A stretch of DNA of 64,000 nt from a bacterium (GTDB lineage: Bacteria; Bdellovibrionota; Bacteriovoracia; Bacteriovoracales; Bacteriovoracaceae). Shown here piece after piece: positions 50,777 through 60,227 of this stretch. A program made the position numbers and the translations under genes. Within the stretch, counting starts at the first letter, position 1. Each line of letters opens with the position of its first letter. The notes beneath the pieces are model-generated. The model had not been told where the DNA came from, ran no database searches, and saw only the letters and a list, made by a program, of their open reading frames with translations. Location of the stretch: the NCBI GenBank assembly GCA_030425045.1, contig JAUHVL010000001.1:285525-349524 (forward strand), given 5' to 3'.

Positions 50777-51337
50777 ATAATTATCTTGTAGAGAATGAGT
50801 ACTCATTAGCGCACAAGCATCATTTTTTATAATCCAATCTTGAATATACTTAAATATCTGAGGTCTGGTTTCTTGATCTATGGGGCCTAGGAATTCATCG
50901 AGTAAAAGAAGTTTGGGAGAGAGAAGTAGTGATCTTACTAGTGAAAATTTCTTTTTATTTCCCGTTGAAAGCTCTTGAAATGGTTTTTCAAACATAGCCG
51001 TTAAATTCAAATCAGAACAGAGGGCCTTCGCTTTCTCGCTAGTGGAATTATTTTTAATCTTATGAAGACCTGCAAAGAAAATTAGGTTTTCTTTCATAGT
51101 AGCATTGGGAAAGAAGTCATGCTCTGATGCAGGAGAGAGTGAAAGCTTTCCCTCTACAGAGAACGTGCCTTTATCCTGAGTAATTAACCCGGCTATGATT
51201 CTCATTAAGGTGGATTTGCCAGAACCATTTTCTCCTGCCAAAAGGAGAAGCTCTCCTTTGTTTAAAGAGAAAGTGATATCGTCAATAACCTTTTTCTGAC
51301 CAAAGTGTTTGCCAAGCTGATTAACTTCAAGAATCAT
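50744..51337 (-). CDS. ABC transporter ATP-binding protein
   Basis: Short ABC ATPase of 197 residues with Walker A AGENGSGKST, a signature LSTGNKKKFS and Walker B LLLLDEFLG. The signature differs from the canonical LSGGQ. It is CcmA-like in length. It should pair with the ABC-2 permease at 52184, which is separated by the methyltransferase gene. Together they could export the cluster's product; this is inferred from closeness. Confidence 0.85.
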   Translation of the reverse strand: MILEVNQLGKHFGQKKVIDDITFSLNKGELLLLAGENGSGKSTLMRIIAGLITQDKGTFSVEGKLSLSPASEHDFFPNATMKENLIFFAGLHKIKNNSTSEKAKALCSDLNLTAMFEKPFQELSTGNKKKFSLVRSLLLSPKLLLLDEFLGPIDQETRPQIFKYIQDWIIKNDACALMSTHSLQDNYLSDIPKLFLK

Positions 51338-51382
51338 AGTTTCATTCTATCTCAGGAAAGTAGTGAGTGCTACAATTGTACT

Positions 51383-52198
51383 ATGGAATCAGAATTTAAA
51401 TTAAAAGAAAACTCTCTTTTGAAAATTCCCCTCCCGAGAGGAGATAGAGGGATACAAAAAATCAAACGGCATTTTTTACAATTCTTTAAAATTTTCTTTT
51501 CTCCAGACTACGCAAATTATAGCAAGATGTTTGAGCTGGGAAAGAGGAATTACGAATCAAACCATGGAGCTTCTTTTTGGAAAGAGATCGCAACTAATGG
51601 TCTTGAAACTTATGAAGAAGAAGCGCTAAGGTCTCTATCAAATGAATATCGTGAAGTCTTGGTTTATGGATGTGGAGCGGGAAGAGAGGCTTTTGGCATT
51701 GGAAAATTAGATAAAAATGTCGATGCCTATGACTACAGTCGCCCTTTAATTGATTTTGCAAAAAAGATGAATACTTTTCAAAATGTTCATTTCTACCATG
51801 AGCTACCTGATAAAAAATATGATGTGATTTTTGTGACGAATGTTCTCATGAATTTAATTCCTGGTAGTAAAAAAAGAGATGAGTTCTTACAAGAAATAAA
51901 AAAACGTTGTCATGAAAAAACGGAGTGTTTATTTTTTATCAATGAAGGGGTGATTACTTACAACTCACGTTTTTTTTGGCTTTCACTTCTTTTGAAAGTT
52001 AAATCCTATATGTTTTTAGGTCCATGGGAAAAGGGCGATATTGTATCCTCTTGGATGGCCAATAGAACACAGGACCCCACTCCTCTCTATTACCACTTTT
52101 TTACAGAAGTTGAGATTACTGAAGTCTTTAGAAAAAATGGCCTTAAAGCATCTAGAAAATGGGGTATTTTTTGGAAAGTTTGTTTAGATACCGAGTAA
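51383..52198 (+). CDS. SAM-dependent methyltransferase
   Basis: Class I methyltransferase of 271 residues with the SAM-binding motif VYGCGAGREAFGI, an acidic strand end in DAYDYS, and the post-II region YDVIFVTNVLMNLIPG. The substrate is unknown; placement inside the peptide cluster suggests a tailoring role. ATG 51383 is favoured over the in-frame ATG at 51305, because the part upstream runs antisense through the ABC gene. No strong Shine-Dalgarno is visible. Confidence 0.8.
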   Translation: MESEFKLKENSLLKIPLPRGDRGIQKIKRHFLQFFKIFFSPDYANYSKMFELGKRNYESNHGASFWKEIATNGLETYEEEALRSLSNEYREVLVYGCGAGREAFGIGKLDKNVDAYDYSRPLIDFAKKMNTFQNVHFYHELPDKKYDVIFVTNVLMNLIPGSKKRDEFLQEIKKRCHEKTECLFFINEGVITYNSRFFWLSLLLKVKSYMFLGPWEKGDIVSSWMANRTQDPTPLYYHFFTEVEITEVFRKNGLKASRKWGIFWKVCLDTE

Positions 52199-52972
52199 AC
52201 TTCCTCTTTTTAAAACTTGTTTTTCCATTGTGAAGTAAAAATAAAATCCAAAGCAAAGACTAAATAAAGAAAAAGTACTTAAGATTATAAGTGAGTTAGA
52301 AATATTTGTCTGTTCAATAGGGGCTCCTATTCCATATCGAACTAATTTAAGAGCGTGAGTAAGAGGAATCATATGACATACTTTTTGTAACCATTCAGGA
52401 AAGACAGAGAGAGGAAAATAAACGCCAGTTAGAAGAGATGTTCCAATTGAAGTTAGATAAGTAACAAGATTAATTCTTTTATAACGAAGAATTGACCCAA
52501 GAGAAATAAGTGAGAGTCCAATAGAAAAAATGGCGAGTAAGACTAAGCTGATACTCAAGATTAGTAAGTTGCTGCTTTCAAAACTAAATGAAAAATCAAA
52601 TAAAACCACACAAAGTAGAAGAGTTAGTATCGTAGTGATGAAATCTCTAAATATCATAGGAAATCCTGCTGCTAACAAAATTCGCCACTTATTTTTTTGA
52701 CCCGCTAGTATTGGCTCTAAAACTCCTAGGTATTGAAAGTCTGTGAGCATACTGACTGAGGAGGTTGATATTGTTTGATAAAAGCGATTGAATAAAACTC
52801 CAATAAGAAGATAGGGAAAGTATTCGCCTTGAAATGTTTTGGTCGGCCCTAATGATTTAGAAAGGTAAAAGAATAGGGCAAGAGTCATAAATAGAGAGAG
52901 CATGTCACTTACAAGTCGAAACTTATATCTTTTAGCAATTGAGAGCTCTAATCTTAAAAAGGCCCAGATCAT
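52184..52972 (-). CDS. ABC-2-type permease
   Basis: Membrane protein of 262 residues with six segments and the ABC-2 signature region (GSILRYKRINLVTYLT, TGVYFPLSVFPEWLQKVCHMIPLTHALKLVR). I choose ATG 52972 because it overlaps the ferredoxin stop by 4 nt; upstream of this the frame would run through the ferredoxin gene. It is the likely partner of the ABC ATPase at 50744. Its 3' end overlaps the methyltransferase gene by 15 nt. Confidence 0.85.
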   Translation of the reverse strand: MIWAFLRLELSIAKRYKFRLVSDMLSLFMTLALFFYLSKSLGPTKTFQGEYFPYLLIGVLFNRFYQTISTSSVSMLTDFQYLGVLEPILAGQKNKWRILLAAGFPMIFRDFITTILTLLLCVVLFDFSFSFESSNLLILSISLVLLAIFSIGLSLISLGSILRYKRINLVTYLTSIGTSLLTGVYFPLSVFPEWLQKVCHMIPLTHALKLVRYGIGAPIEQTNISNSLIILSTFSLFSLCFGFYFYFTMEKQVLKRGSLLGI

Positions 52973-53328
52973 GCTTCTCTGTGGATAATGCCTAAAACGA
53001 GATGGCCATCTTGTTCTACTTTTGCTCGACAAGAAAGACGATATTGCCAAGGCTCTTGTTCACTTGGCGGTGTTACTTTTTGTGATTCAATGAGTGAGCT
53101 TACGGTATCGTTCTCAATTGTTCCCGCTTTTTTTAGTAATTCAGCGCCTTCAAGTATTAAAATGGCACAAGATCCACAGGAACCAGCGAGACAGCCTGCT
53201 GGGAGTTTAAAGCCTTGAGAATCAAGTTCATCAAAAATGGGTTTACCTAATTCAATATTTCCTTCAAAAACTTTCTCGTTTGTATTTTCATTTCCCTTAC
53301 TTAGCTTGAATACTGACACGGTGGGCAT
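52969..53328 (-). CDS. [2Fe-2S] ferredoxin
   Basis: Plant/adrenodoxin-type [2Fe-2S] protein of 119 residues. Cys ligands are C-x4-C-x2-C in GCLAGSCGSC and a late Cys in RLSCRAK. It overlaps the permease gene by 4 nt, so the two are co-translated. It could carry electrons for the radical SAM enzyme, but many other uses exist and [2Fe-2S] ferredoxins are not the usual donors for SAM clusters. Confidence 0.88.
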   Translation of the reverse strand: MPTVSVFKLSKGNENTNEKVFEGNIELGKPIFDELDSQGFKLPAGCLAGSCGSCAILILEGAELLKKAGTIENDTVSSLIESQKVTPPSEQEPWQYRLSCRAKVEQDGHLVLGIIHREA

Positions 53329-53431
53329 ACAGCTTTTATCCTTGTTTAACTATGTTGTTCCAGTCATTGTAACCCAAAACCAAAGAGATTAATGACTTTT
53401 TGCGTTATGGTTCAAATTCTTGGGAGAGAAC

Positions 53432-54547
53432 ATGATTAGTTTTGAAAAGCTTTATTCTGAAGGTCACGAAGAAGTTGTCTTTTTTAGTGATCCAACATGT
53501 AACCTCAAGGCCATCGTTGCTATTCACGATACAACGTTAGGTCCTGCACTAGGTGGAACAAGAATGTGGCCATACGCAAGTGAAGAAGAGGCCATCACTG
53601 ACGTTTTGAGATTATCAAAAGGGATGACTTATAAAAATTCTGTGTCGGGGTTAAACCTTGGTGGTGGTAAGGCCGTTATCATCGGTGATCCGAAAAAAGA
53701 TAAGTCGGAAGCTCTTTTTAGATCTTACGGAAGTTTTCTCGAAACTCTAAATGGTCGTTATATCACTGCAGAAGACGTCAATATTGGTGTCGAAGATATT
53801 GAACATATTTTTACTGAAACAAATAACGTCGTGGGTGTTGCTAAAACTCACGGTGGTTCTGGTAACCCGAGTCCTTATACGGCCCGCGGAGTTTTCCGTG
53901 GAATTGAAGCCAGCTTAACAAAAGTTTTTGGTGATCGTTCAGTAAAAGGAAAAGTTGTTGCTCTTCAAGGTGCAGGTTGTGTTGGAACTCACCTAGGTGA
54001 ACTTCTTTATGAAGGCGGAGCAAAAGTTTATTTCACAGATATCAATGAAGAAAATATCGCAAGATTTAAAGAAGCCGTTCCTCATGCTGAACTTGTTGGT
54101 GTTGAAGAAATCTATGATGTTCCTTGTGATGTTTATGCTCCTTGTGCACTTGGAGCAACAGTAAATGACAACACAATTGATCGTTTAAAATGTAAAATTG
54201 TTGCTGGTGCCGCTAATAATCAACTTGCTGAAAAACGTCATGGCGATATCTTAAGAGAAAAAGGAATGTTATATGCTCCTGATTATCTCATCAATGCAGG
54301 TGGTGTAATGAACGTTTCAATTGAATTTGAAGGTTGGTCAGATGATAAGGCCACTCGAATGGTTGATACAATCTTTGATAAAACGATGGAAGTTTTTAAA
54401 ATTTCAGAAGATCAAAATATTCCCGTTTATCGTGCCACAGATGTTCTTGCCGAAGCTCGCTTAGAAGCGATCAAGAAAATCCAAGGACGTTTTATGGGCG
54501 ATATGAAGTCTCATCGTTTCCCTGGTAGAAAAAACCGTCGCGGATAA
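53432..54547 (+). CDS. ldh: Leucine/valine/phenylalanine dehydrogenase (Glu/Leu/Phe/Val family)
   Basis: NAD-dependent amino acid dehydrogenase of 371 residues that deaminates branched-chain amino acids to 2-oxoacids. Substrate-binding GGTRMWPY, the catalytic Lys region LGGGKAVIIGDP, TAEDVNIG, and the Rossmann motif ALQGAGCVGTHL are all present, and the length is that of leucine dehydrogenases. ATG 53432 follows GGGAGAG. The fused 2-oxoacid dehydrogenase E1 at 60228 could take its products. Confidence 0.88.
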   Translation: MISFEKLYSEGHEEVVFFSDPTCNLKAIVAIHDTTLGPALGGTRMWPYASEEEAITDVLRLSKGMTYKNSVSGLNLGGGKAVIIGDPKKDKSEALFRSYGSFLETLNGRYITAEDVNIGVEDIEHIFTETNNVVGVAKTHGGSGNPSPYTARGVFRGIEASLTKVFGDRSVKGKVVALQGAGCVGTHLGELLYEGGAKVYFTDINEENIARFKEAVPHAELVGVEEIYDVPCDVYAPCALGATVNDNTIDRLKCKIVAGAANNQLAEKRHGDILREKGMLYAPDYLINAGGVMNVSIEFEGWSDDKATRMVDTIFDKTMEVFKISEDQNIPVYRATDVLAEARLEAIKKIQGRFMGDMKSHRFPGRKNRRG

Positions 54548-54552
54548 ATACA

Positions 54553-55044
54553 TTGCTTTTAGAAACGGCTAGATTGCTTATTCGGTCTTTTAAAAAAGAA
54601 GACTTCGATTTTCTATGCTTAATGATGAAAGACAAAGACGTCATGGCGACGACAGGCTTTCGCACAGAACAGCCAGATGAAAAAATTAAATCTTATTTAG
54701 AGAAATGGATTGTTGAGGGTGAGGATACTCTGGGTGTTTGGGCCATAGAGGAAAAGTCTGCGAGCACTTTAGTTGGTTGGATAATGCTTAAAAAAGTATT
54801 AAACGCTGATCCAGAACTTGGTTATATGATTCAGAAAAAAGATTGGGGAAAAGGTTACGCTACTGAAGCTTGCATCGCCATGATCGCTTATGGGAGATCA
54901 CTTCAGTTAAATAGAATTGTTGCTTCTACCGACCCATCAAATAAATCTTCTATACGAGTTTTAGAAAAAGTAGGGATGACCCGAAAAGAAGCAATAAACG
55001 GTGAAATCACACAATTTGAGAAGGTCTTCAATGAAAAGAATTAA
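54553..55044 (+). CDS. GNAT acetyltransferase, RimJ/RimL-like
   Basis: N-acetyltransferase of 163 residues that takes the acetyl group from acetyl-CoA. LETARLLIRSFKKED opens the fold; GYMIQKKDWGKGYATEA is the CoA-binding motif; NKSSIRVLEKVGM is the closing segment. The acceptor is unknown. It starts at TTG 54553, 5 nt after the dehydrogenase, and overlaps the thioredoxin gene by 14 nt. Confidence 0.85.
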   Translation: MLLETARLLIRSFKKEDFDFLCLMMKDKDVMATTGFRTEQPDEKIKSYLEKWIVEGEDTLGVWAIEEKSASTLVGWIMLKKVLNADPELGYMIQKKDWGKGYATEACIAMIAYGRSLQLNRIVASTDPSNKSSIRVLEKVGMTRKEAINGEITQFEKVFNEKN

Positions 55045-55459
55045 TGGTGAAAACTTTGATCAGCTGGTTAATCAAGAGAAAGGACTTTTTGTGATTAAGT
55101 TTTTTTCTCCAACTTGTGGACCTTGTAAGACCATGGACCCGGTATTTAAAGCGCTCAATGAAAATAATTCTGATGTCAATGTGTACGAGATCGACACAAT
55201 GGAAAGCCCTGAGCTGGCCGCCCATTTTGGAGTCAAAGGTGTTCCCTATGTTACCTTTTGTGAAAATAGAGAAGTGCTCTATAGCTTTACTGGGGTGACT
55301 CCATTAGCTGATTTGCAATTTGTTGTCGATAATATCAATGATGCCTATTTTCGAACTCATGGAGAGTTTCGAAAAGAGGAAGGCGCCCAAAGTAAAAAAT
55401 TTGAAGTTTTTGTTTTACTTCTCATTCTTACGTTTGTTCTACTTTTTATTTTTCTTTAG
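55031..55459 (+). CDS. Thioredoxin with C-terminal membrane anchor
   Basis: Protein of 142 residues with a thioredoxin fold (active site SPTCGPCKTMDP, cis-Pro in GVPYVTF) followed by one hydrophobic segment at the very end (FEVFVLLLILTFVLLFIFL). There is no signal peptide, so the catalytic domain should face the cytoplasm and be held on the membrane. ATG 55031 has GAGAAGG upstream. It ends in a 4-nt overlap with a convergent gene. Confidence 0.85.
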   Translation: MKRINGENFDQLVNQEKGLFVIKFFSPTCGPCKTMDPVFKALNENNSDVNVYEIDTMESPELAAHFGVKGVPYVTFCENREVLYSFTGVTPLADLQFVVDNINDAYFRTHGEFRKEEGAQSKKFEVFVLLLILTFVLLFIFL

Positions 55460-57135
55460 GGAGAAAAGTTTTCAACGAGAGTACTCATTTGTTGATTCTT
55501 ATAAGCTTCTTCAGAATTATGAATATGAAAGAAGTAGATTCTTCCATTAATAAGTCTACCGACAATTCGAATTTTTCCATGGCTTCTAATGAGTTTAATA
55601 TCCCTAAAGTCTTTATGAATACTTGGAAGTCTTCGAAGTCCTGAACTATTTTTTATGGCAACATAAGACTTTTTTAAGGCCGTGAGAAATCTCGCTCCGA
55701 GCTTAGGGTCGTTATTGAAAAATTCGACAACAGAGCTGGTAAACTGCACGCTTTGGTAATCAACTCCCTCTAGCGTATAAGAATTACCGGGGACAAGTCT
55801 TTCCCAACGGTAATTGAGACCTTCAAAATTTGTTATCTCTTGAGGCTCAAGTCTTGAAACGGCTCTCTCAATTAACTGATCCAGCTGATACTCAATTCTT
55901 GCAAGCTCTCTTTCAAAAGCTTCAAGGTCGATATCAAAGTCGTCGATATTTTGTGCGGGAATTCTTCCCTCAAGCAGACTTAATTCGCTTATCAGTTCAG
56001 GTCGATAGGTTCTGGCATTAGCGATAGAGTCATAAAGAGTTAATCTTCTCGCATTAAGCTGATCGACTTTATTTACGTATTCTGAAAACCGAACTTCAAT
56101 AATATCATCGACACGTGCTTCATGTCTGATTCGGCCTTGAATATTTAGTATATGAGTATCTGAAACTTTTTTATGATCGAAAATAGATCTAATAATATAA
56201 TCATCGGCACCTTTGGCGTCTTTAAACGCATTGATTGTAATTAAAGCTAAGGTCGCTTTGAGATTGCGATTAGTATCACCTCGTTGAGACATTTTTTCTT
56301 TAACGGTGTTGAGAGCTTTTAAGTAGCGCTCTTTGAGCTCATCGCTTAAATCGAGTCCTTCAATCACTTCCAATACAAATGTGCTGTCTAATCTATTAAG
56401 AATGAAACTTGAACTAGCTCCAGAGATAGGAAGCTCTCTTGCGTCGGGAAAGATTCGAAATAATAATTTGGAATAAAGCCTTTCGTAGACTTCATTACCG
56501 GTAAATTCAGCATTTAAAACGGGTCTTAAAATTTCAGCTCGACTTCGATTGAGTAAGGTAAGCTCCCTTATTCTTTCACCAAGTTCATTTTTTTTAGTAA
56601 CACCATAGAAACGTAATAATTGTTCATGGTCTGTGAAATCAACTTTATACCCTAAAGCCAGAGAATAAAACTTGCTAAGCCGATCGAGAACGGCAATGGT
56701 ATTTTTTTTCGAAACTAAGTTGTTACTGAGAACGAGCTCCCTTAAGTTAAGTCTTGTCAGGTCTGGATCTCGCATGAGGGCATTGTAGGCTTGTAGAATT
56801 CTTCTGGCTTGTTCTGGATTATTAAGAACTTCATCATTGAGCAAAGCTTCTTCAAAGGGGAGCCAAAAACTAAAATGAGTCTTTCTTTGATTTTTATTGG
56901 AAATTTGCTTAAGAATTTTAAAGAGCTCACCGGTGTTTTTTAGTAAGCGAACTCTTTCTGGAGGTATATCATTATCAAAGGGGATGTCATCAAGCCTAAG
57001 GGCTGCTTCTTCAAGGCGTTTAATTTTTCTCTCTGTTGTGTCAGCAAACATTTTTTGAAGTGAGCTAACACAAGGGGGAGATGAATAAATCAATTGTCCC
57101 AATAATAAATATAAACTTAAAGCTTTGATCAACAT
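55456..57135 (-). CDS. Large exported protein of unknown function
   Basis: Protein of 559 residues with a signal peptide (MLIKALSLYLLLGQLIYS). The mature part is almost all helical and charged, with Leu-rich heptad-like stretches and no domain I can name. Its last 75 residues (FRDIKLIRSHGKIRIVG, GRIYFFHIHNS) look like a small beta domain with a mRNase-toxin-like KLIRSHGKIRIVGRL pattern, but this is only a resemblance. It is convergent with the thioredoxin gene and divergent from the gene at 57554 across the repeat element. Confidence 0.65.
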   Translation of the reverse strand: MLIKALSLYLLLGQLIYSSPPCVSSLQKMFADTTERKIKRLEEAALRLDDIPFDNDIPPERVRLLKNTGELFKILKQISNKNQRKTHFSFWLPFEEALLNDEVLNNPEQARRILQAYNALMRDPDLTRLNLRELVLSNNLVSKKNTIAVLDRLSKFYSLALGYKVDFTDHEQLLRFYGVTKKNELGERIRELTLLNRSRAEILRPVLNAEFTGNEVYERLYSKLLFRIFPDARELPISGASSSFILNRLDSTFVLEVIEGLDLSDELKERYLKALNTVKEKMSQRGDTNRNLKATLALITINAFKDAKGADDYIIRSIFDHKKVSDTHILNIQGRIRHEARVDDIIEVRFSEYVNKVDQLNARRLTLYDSIANARTYRPELISELSLLEGRIPAQNIDDFDIDLEAFERELARIEYQLDQLIERAVSRLEPQEITNFEGLNYRWERLVPGNSYTLEGVDYQSVQFTSSVVEFFNNDPKLGARFLTALKKSYVAIKNSSGLRRLPSIHKDFRDIKLIRSHGKIRIVGRLINGRIYFFHIHNSEEAYKNQQMSTLVENFSP

Positions 57136-57553
57136 TACCTAACTTATCGGAATATATATGTTTAGATTTAATTTTTGAGAAAAACTATAGGTTATAAACT
57201 GATGCCTTTAATTAGAGATAAGTTATCAATGTAAAGTTGTAACATTTATAAAGTTCCAAATACTTACAAAATATAAATTAAAACTTCCATGTTTTGCGAT
57301 AACCAATATCGGGTCATCCTGCCCCGACCCTTCGGGCAAGTATTGGTCATCTCCTAATTAAAAACTATGGATGTTTAAAACTTGCCCACGAAGTGGGTGC
57401 GACCACGAAGGGAGCATTTTAAACGTCTAAAAACAGGGATGTTTTTATTGGGTTATCTAAAATAGTTTAAATTTTAATAATGAAACATATCCATTTAACT
57501 ACATCAGTTTATATTGGTTAATTTTTTCTCTCTAATATACCGATATTATTAAT
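57136..57553. other. 418-bp intergenic region holding a repeat element
   Basis: Non-coding stretch between two divergent exported-protein genes. Apart from the repeat at 57301-57447 it is very AT-rich and should hold the promoters of both genes. I see no RNA gene or open frame of note. Confidence 0.6.
57301..57447 (-). repeat. Hairpin-rich interspersed repeat, copy A
   Basis: The reverse complement of this 147-bp stretch matches 63863-64000 at roughly nine of ten positions. On the minus strand it has CCCAC-TTC-GTGGG and GCCCGA-AGGG-TCGGG hairpins and a GATGACC motif near both ends of its final third. It looks like a mobile or dispersed intergenic element without coding capacity. Confidence 0.75.
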
Positions 57554-58948
57554 GTGAAAAACTACGTTCTTTTATTTATATTCCTTTCAACAACCTTAGT
57601 TGTAGATCAACTGGCCACACCTTTAAGAAAACCGGCGAGTTTATTTTCTTTTCAAAAACTGAATTTGGATCGTGAAGAAGAAAAGTTAAGAGATTTGCTT
57701 ACGAAGGTTTTTACTGAAGAAGTAAGCTATTCACAACTCGATGATCCTTCTCGAGAGCTTGTACACAAGGCCTTTGAGTCTTATTTTGATCCGGCATTTC
57801 GTGATCGAGATAGGTTAGTAACGATTTTTTTAGAAACGACAAACTTATTTGAAAAATTAGATAGTATGACCTTTATGGAAAGAAGAGCAGTACGTTCAAT
57901 TCAAGAATCAATTACGATGATTAAAGACTTTGGTCCATTAATTTGGAGCAGTATGGGCTCTACTGAACAAATGGCAGAGGTTGCTTCAGCCTCTTTGAGA
58001 GACTCTGCTGCTTTAGCGAGTGGACGTGTCTCAATGGAGGGAGCGAGTGTAGCTTCGAGGCAGTTACTTGAAGGGCTAGCAGATATCGGAACTGTTGCAC
58101 TTAGAAGAACTGCTCGACATTATGTGACCAGTTACTTTGATGAGCTTTTCTCAAATCCAGGAATGGCCATACCTGCTGATAATGCAAATATCGAAATATT
58201 CATAGATTTTATTCACACGATTGAAATGTATAAAATTGCAAAATCAGTTGATCAACTTTCCGACTTTGCCGATGCTTTTTTCATGAAGTTGGTGGCTGAG
58301 TTACCACTTGTTTCACGACAACTTGAAGGCCTCGCAAAAACTCCTGGCGGACTTTTTCTTCATATCGAATTAAAAAGTGCACTCTCTCTTTTTTTACAAG
58401 AAGTGGATGATCCTCAGACCTTATTAAATGATTTAGAGAAAGCACTTCCCGAAAATATAGATGACGTATTAAAAAGAGAAATAACTTTAACAATCTCTTC
58501 TTTAAAAAGCGGGGTACAAAAATCGAATCGTTTACTGAGAAATAATGCAAGTGAAGGTTTGATGAGAAAAGGACTTCGTTATGGTTTTTCTGGAATCATA
58601 TCGACGGGAGATGAACTAAGTTTGGGACTTCACCTTTTTCGTCATTATGGAAATGAGCTCCTAACTCGTGAAAACGATAATTTTGCGTTGAGAGGATCGC
58701 GATTATTACTCAACACACTCGTCAATTCCACATCCTATACAGGAAGAGGAGCTGGCTTTTTGTTTGAGCAAACGTATCAATACATTGGGATGGCCGATCC
58801 TGATTTTAACTCAGCGATTAATGCGATTCGATCTGTCGGAACGACTGTTTCTGATGGAGCAAACTTGGTAAGAAGTGGAGTGGGAAGTATAACTTCAAGC
58901 TGTACTTCTGGTCTTCAAAGAATTTGGGGTCGGAAAAAATCTGATTAA
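57554..58948 (+). CDS. Exported helical protein of unknown function
   Basis: Protein of 464 residues with a hydrophobic N-terminus (MKNYVLLFIFLSTTLVV) and a long helical body without recognised domain; one region (about 130-190) is rich in Ala, Ser and Gly. Start GTG 57554. It is followed by the outer-membrane protein gene, 71 nt on. Confidence 0.62.
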   Translation: MKNYVLLFIFLSTTLVVDQLATPLRKPASLFSFQKLNLDREEEKLRDLLTKVFTEEVSYSQLDDPSRELVHKAFESYFDPAFRDRDRLVTIFLETTNLFEKLDSMTFMERRAVRSIQESITMIKDFGPLIWSSMGSTEQMAEVASASLRDSAALASGRVSMEGASVASRQLLEGLADIGTVALRRTARHYVTSYFDELFSNPGMAIPADNANIEIFIDFIHTIEMYKIAKSVDQLSDFADAFFMKLVAELPLVSRQLEGLAKTPGGLFLHIELKSALSLFLQEVDDPQTLLNDLEKALPENIDDVLKREITLTISSLKSGVQKSNRLLRNNASEGLMRKGLRYGFSGIISTGDELSLGLHLFRHYGNELLTRENDNFALRGSRLLLNTLVNSTSYTGRGAGFLFEQTYQYIGMADPDFNSAINAIRSVGTTVSDGANLVRSGVGSITSSCTSGLQRIWGRKKSD

Positions 58949-59019
58949 ATTATTTTTCTCAAGTAAAGCGGCAATTGATGCATTACTGAAATAAACACCA
59001 CAAAAACTTATAATAGAAG

Positions 59020-60129
59020 ATGATGAGAGCTAGCGCCTACCTCATATTAATCTTTTATCTTCTTCCAGCTACAAGTTGGGCCCTCATTGATTTTGAAGAT
59101 GCTGTTTTTCCTGAGCTTGCGACTTCCGCAAGGGCCCTTGCTATGGGAAATGCTTATATTTGTAAAACTGATGATAGTGGATCTGCTTTTTATAATCCCG
59201 CAGGTTTTGGAACCACAAGGTATGGACGGTTTCATTTAAGTAACCTTCATCTTGAATTTAATAATGGTTGGAAAAATATGGCGACAGGAGGTTCCTTAAC
59301 TGATGCCGCATCTGGATTTGGTAAAGGATTTTCTGTCGATGGAGTAAGACAACTTCTCAATGAAGATCGAGGGAAGTTAAGTCATACAAGATTTCACCTC
59401 ACTCCTAACTTTACCATGAGGTTTTTCTCTCTTGGTTATCTCTATTCAAAACAATTGCGAGCGACAATAGGCTCTGGACCGGATCCACTTTTTGAATTTG
59501 CTGAAAGACTTGATCATGGACCTTATGCTTCTATTACACTTTCATTTTTTGGTGGAATTTTTAAAATTGGCGGGACGGCAACTTATCTTATAAGAAAAGA
59601 AGTCATAGATGAAAGAGATCCTAATGCCACAGTAGAATTAGCAAACACAGACTATAAGCAGGGGAAAGCCACGATTTTTACAGGTGGAGCAAGATTAACC
59701 TTGCCATGGGCCGGGCTTCCAACATTTGCAGCGAAATTAAATAATGCAAGCTCTCAAGTATTCAGTGCTTCGGGAAGTTATGGTGGGGCTCCCGATAAAA
59801 TGAAACAAAGTCTCGATGTGGGCTTTTCGTTAACTCCTCAAATTGGAAAAGTGACTCGCTTTCATATGGAGCTCAATTATAAAGATGCCACTATGGCCTA
59901 TACGGGAACTTCAAGTACAAGAAGACTTGCCCTAGGAGCTGAGCTCGATATTAAAAGAGTTCTTTTTCTCAGATTTGGTTATGGGGACGGCTTTGGTTCT
60001 GCAGGCTTAGGGGTACGAAGTCGAAAAATTGAATTTGATCTTACAACTTACGCTATTGATACAACCAGTAATAGCTTTCGTGGTAAAGAAGACCGCCATT
60101 TTGTCTTTTCTCTCTCTTCTGGTTTCTAG
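59020..60129 (+). CDS. Outer-membrane barrel protein, FadL/PorV-like
   Basis: Protein of 369 residues with a signal peptide and the N-terminal ARALAMGNAYI ... SAFYNPAGFG pattern that marks FadL/PorV/OmpP1-type barrels. Amphipathic strands follow to a C-terminal HFVFSLSSGF, with a terminal Phe. It may be a hydrophobic-compound channel or secretion-associated barrel. It follows an exported protein gene on the same strand. Confidence 0.72.
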   Translation: MMRASAYLILIFYLLPATSWALIDFEDAVFPELATSARALAMGNAYICKTDDSGSAFYNPAGFGTTRYGRFHLSNLHLEFNNGWKNMATGGSLTDAASGFGKGFSVDGVRQLLNEDRGKLSHTRFHLTPNFTMRFFSLGYLYSKQLRATIGSGPDPLFEFAERLDHGPYASITLSFFGGIFKIGGTATYLIRKEVIDERDPNATVELANTDYKQGKATIFTGGARLTLPWAGLPTFAAKLNNASSQVFSASGSYGGAPDKMKQSLDVGFSLTPQIGKVTRFHMELNYKDATMAYTGTSSTRRLALGAELDIKRVLFLRFGYGDGFGSAGLGVRSRKIEFDLTTYAIDTTSNSFRGKEDRHFVFSLSSGF

Positions 60130-60227
60130 TACTTAACGCTTCGTATCGTCACAATTTCCGATCTATTAGGTAGAGTTCTCCAGCATAAATAAGACTTGTA
60201 GTAAATTAAATTTATTTAAGGATGGTC

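Noticed and set aside
53362..53401. Attenuator before the leucine dehydrogenase gene
   Set aside because: AGTCATT and AATGACT with following T residues can pair, but the 22-nt loop and the lack of a leader peptide make it too weak to call; the stretch also has to hold two divergent promoters.
57301..57447. CRISPR array or tRNA cluster in the repeat region
   Set aside because: There are no regularly spaced direct repeats and no cloverleaf; the hairpins are short and the copies are dispersed.
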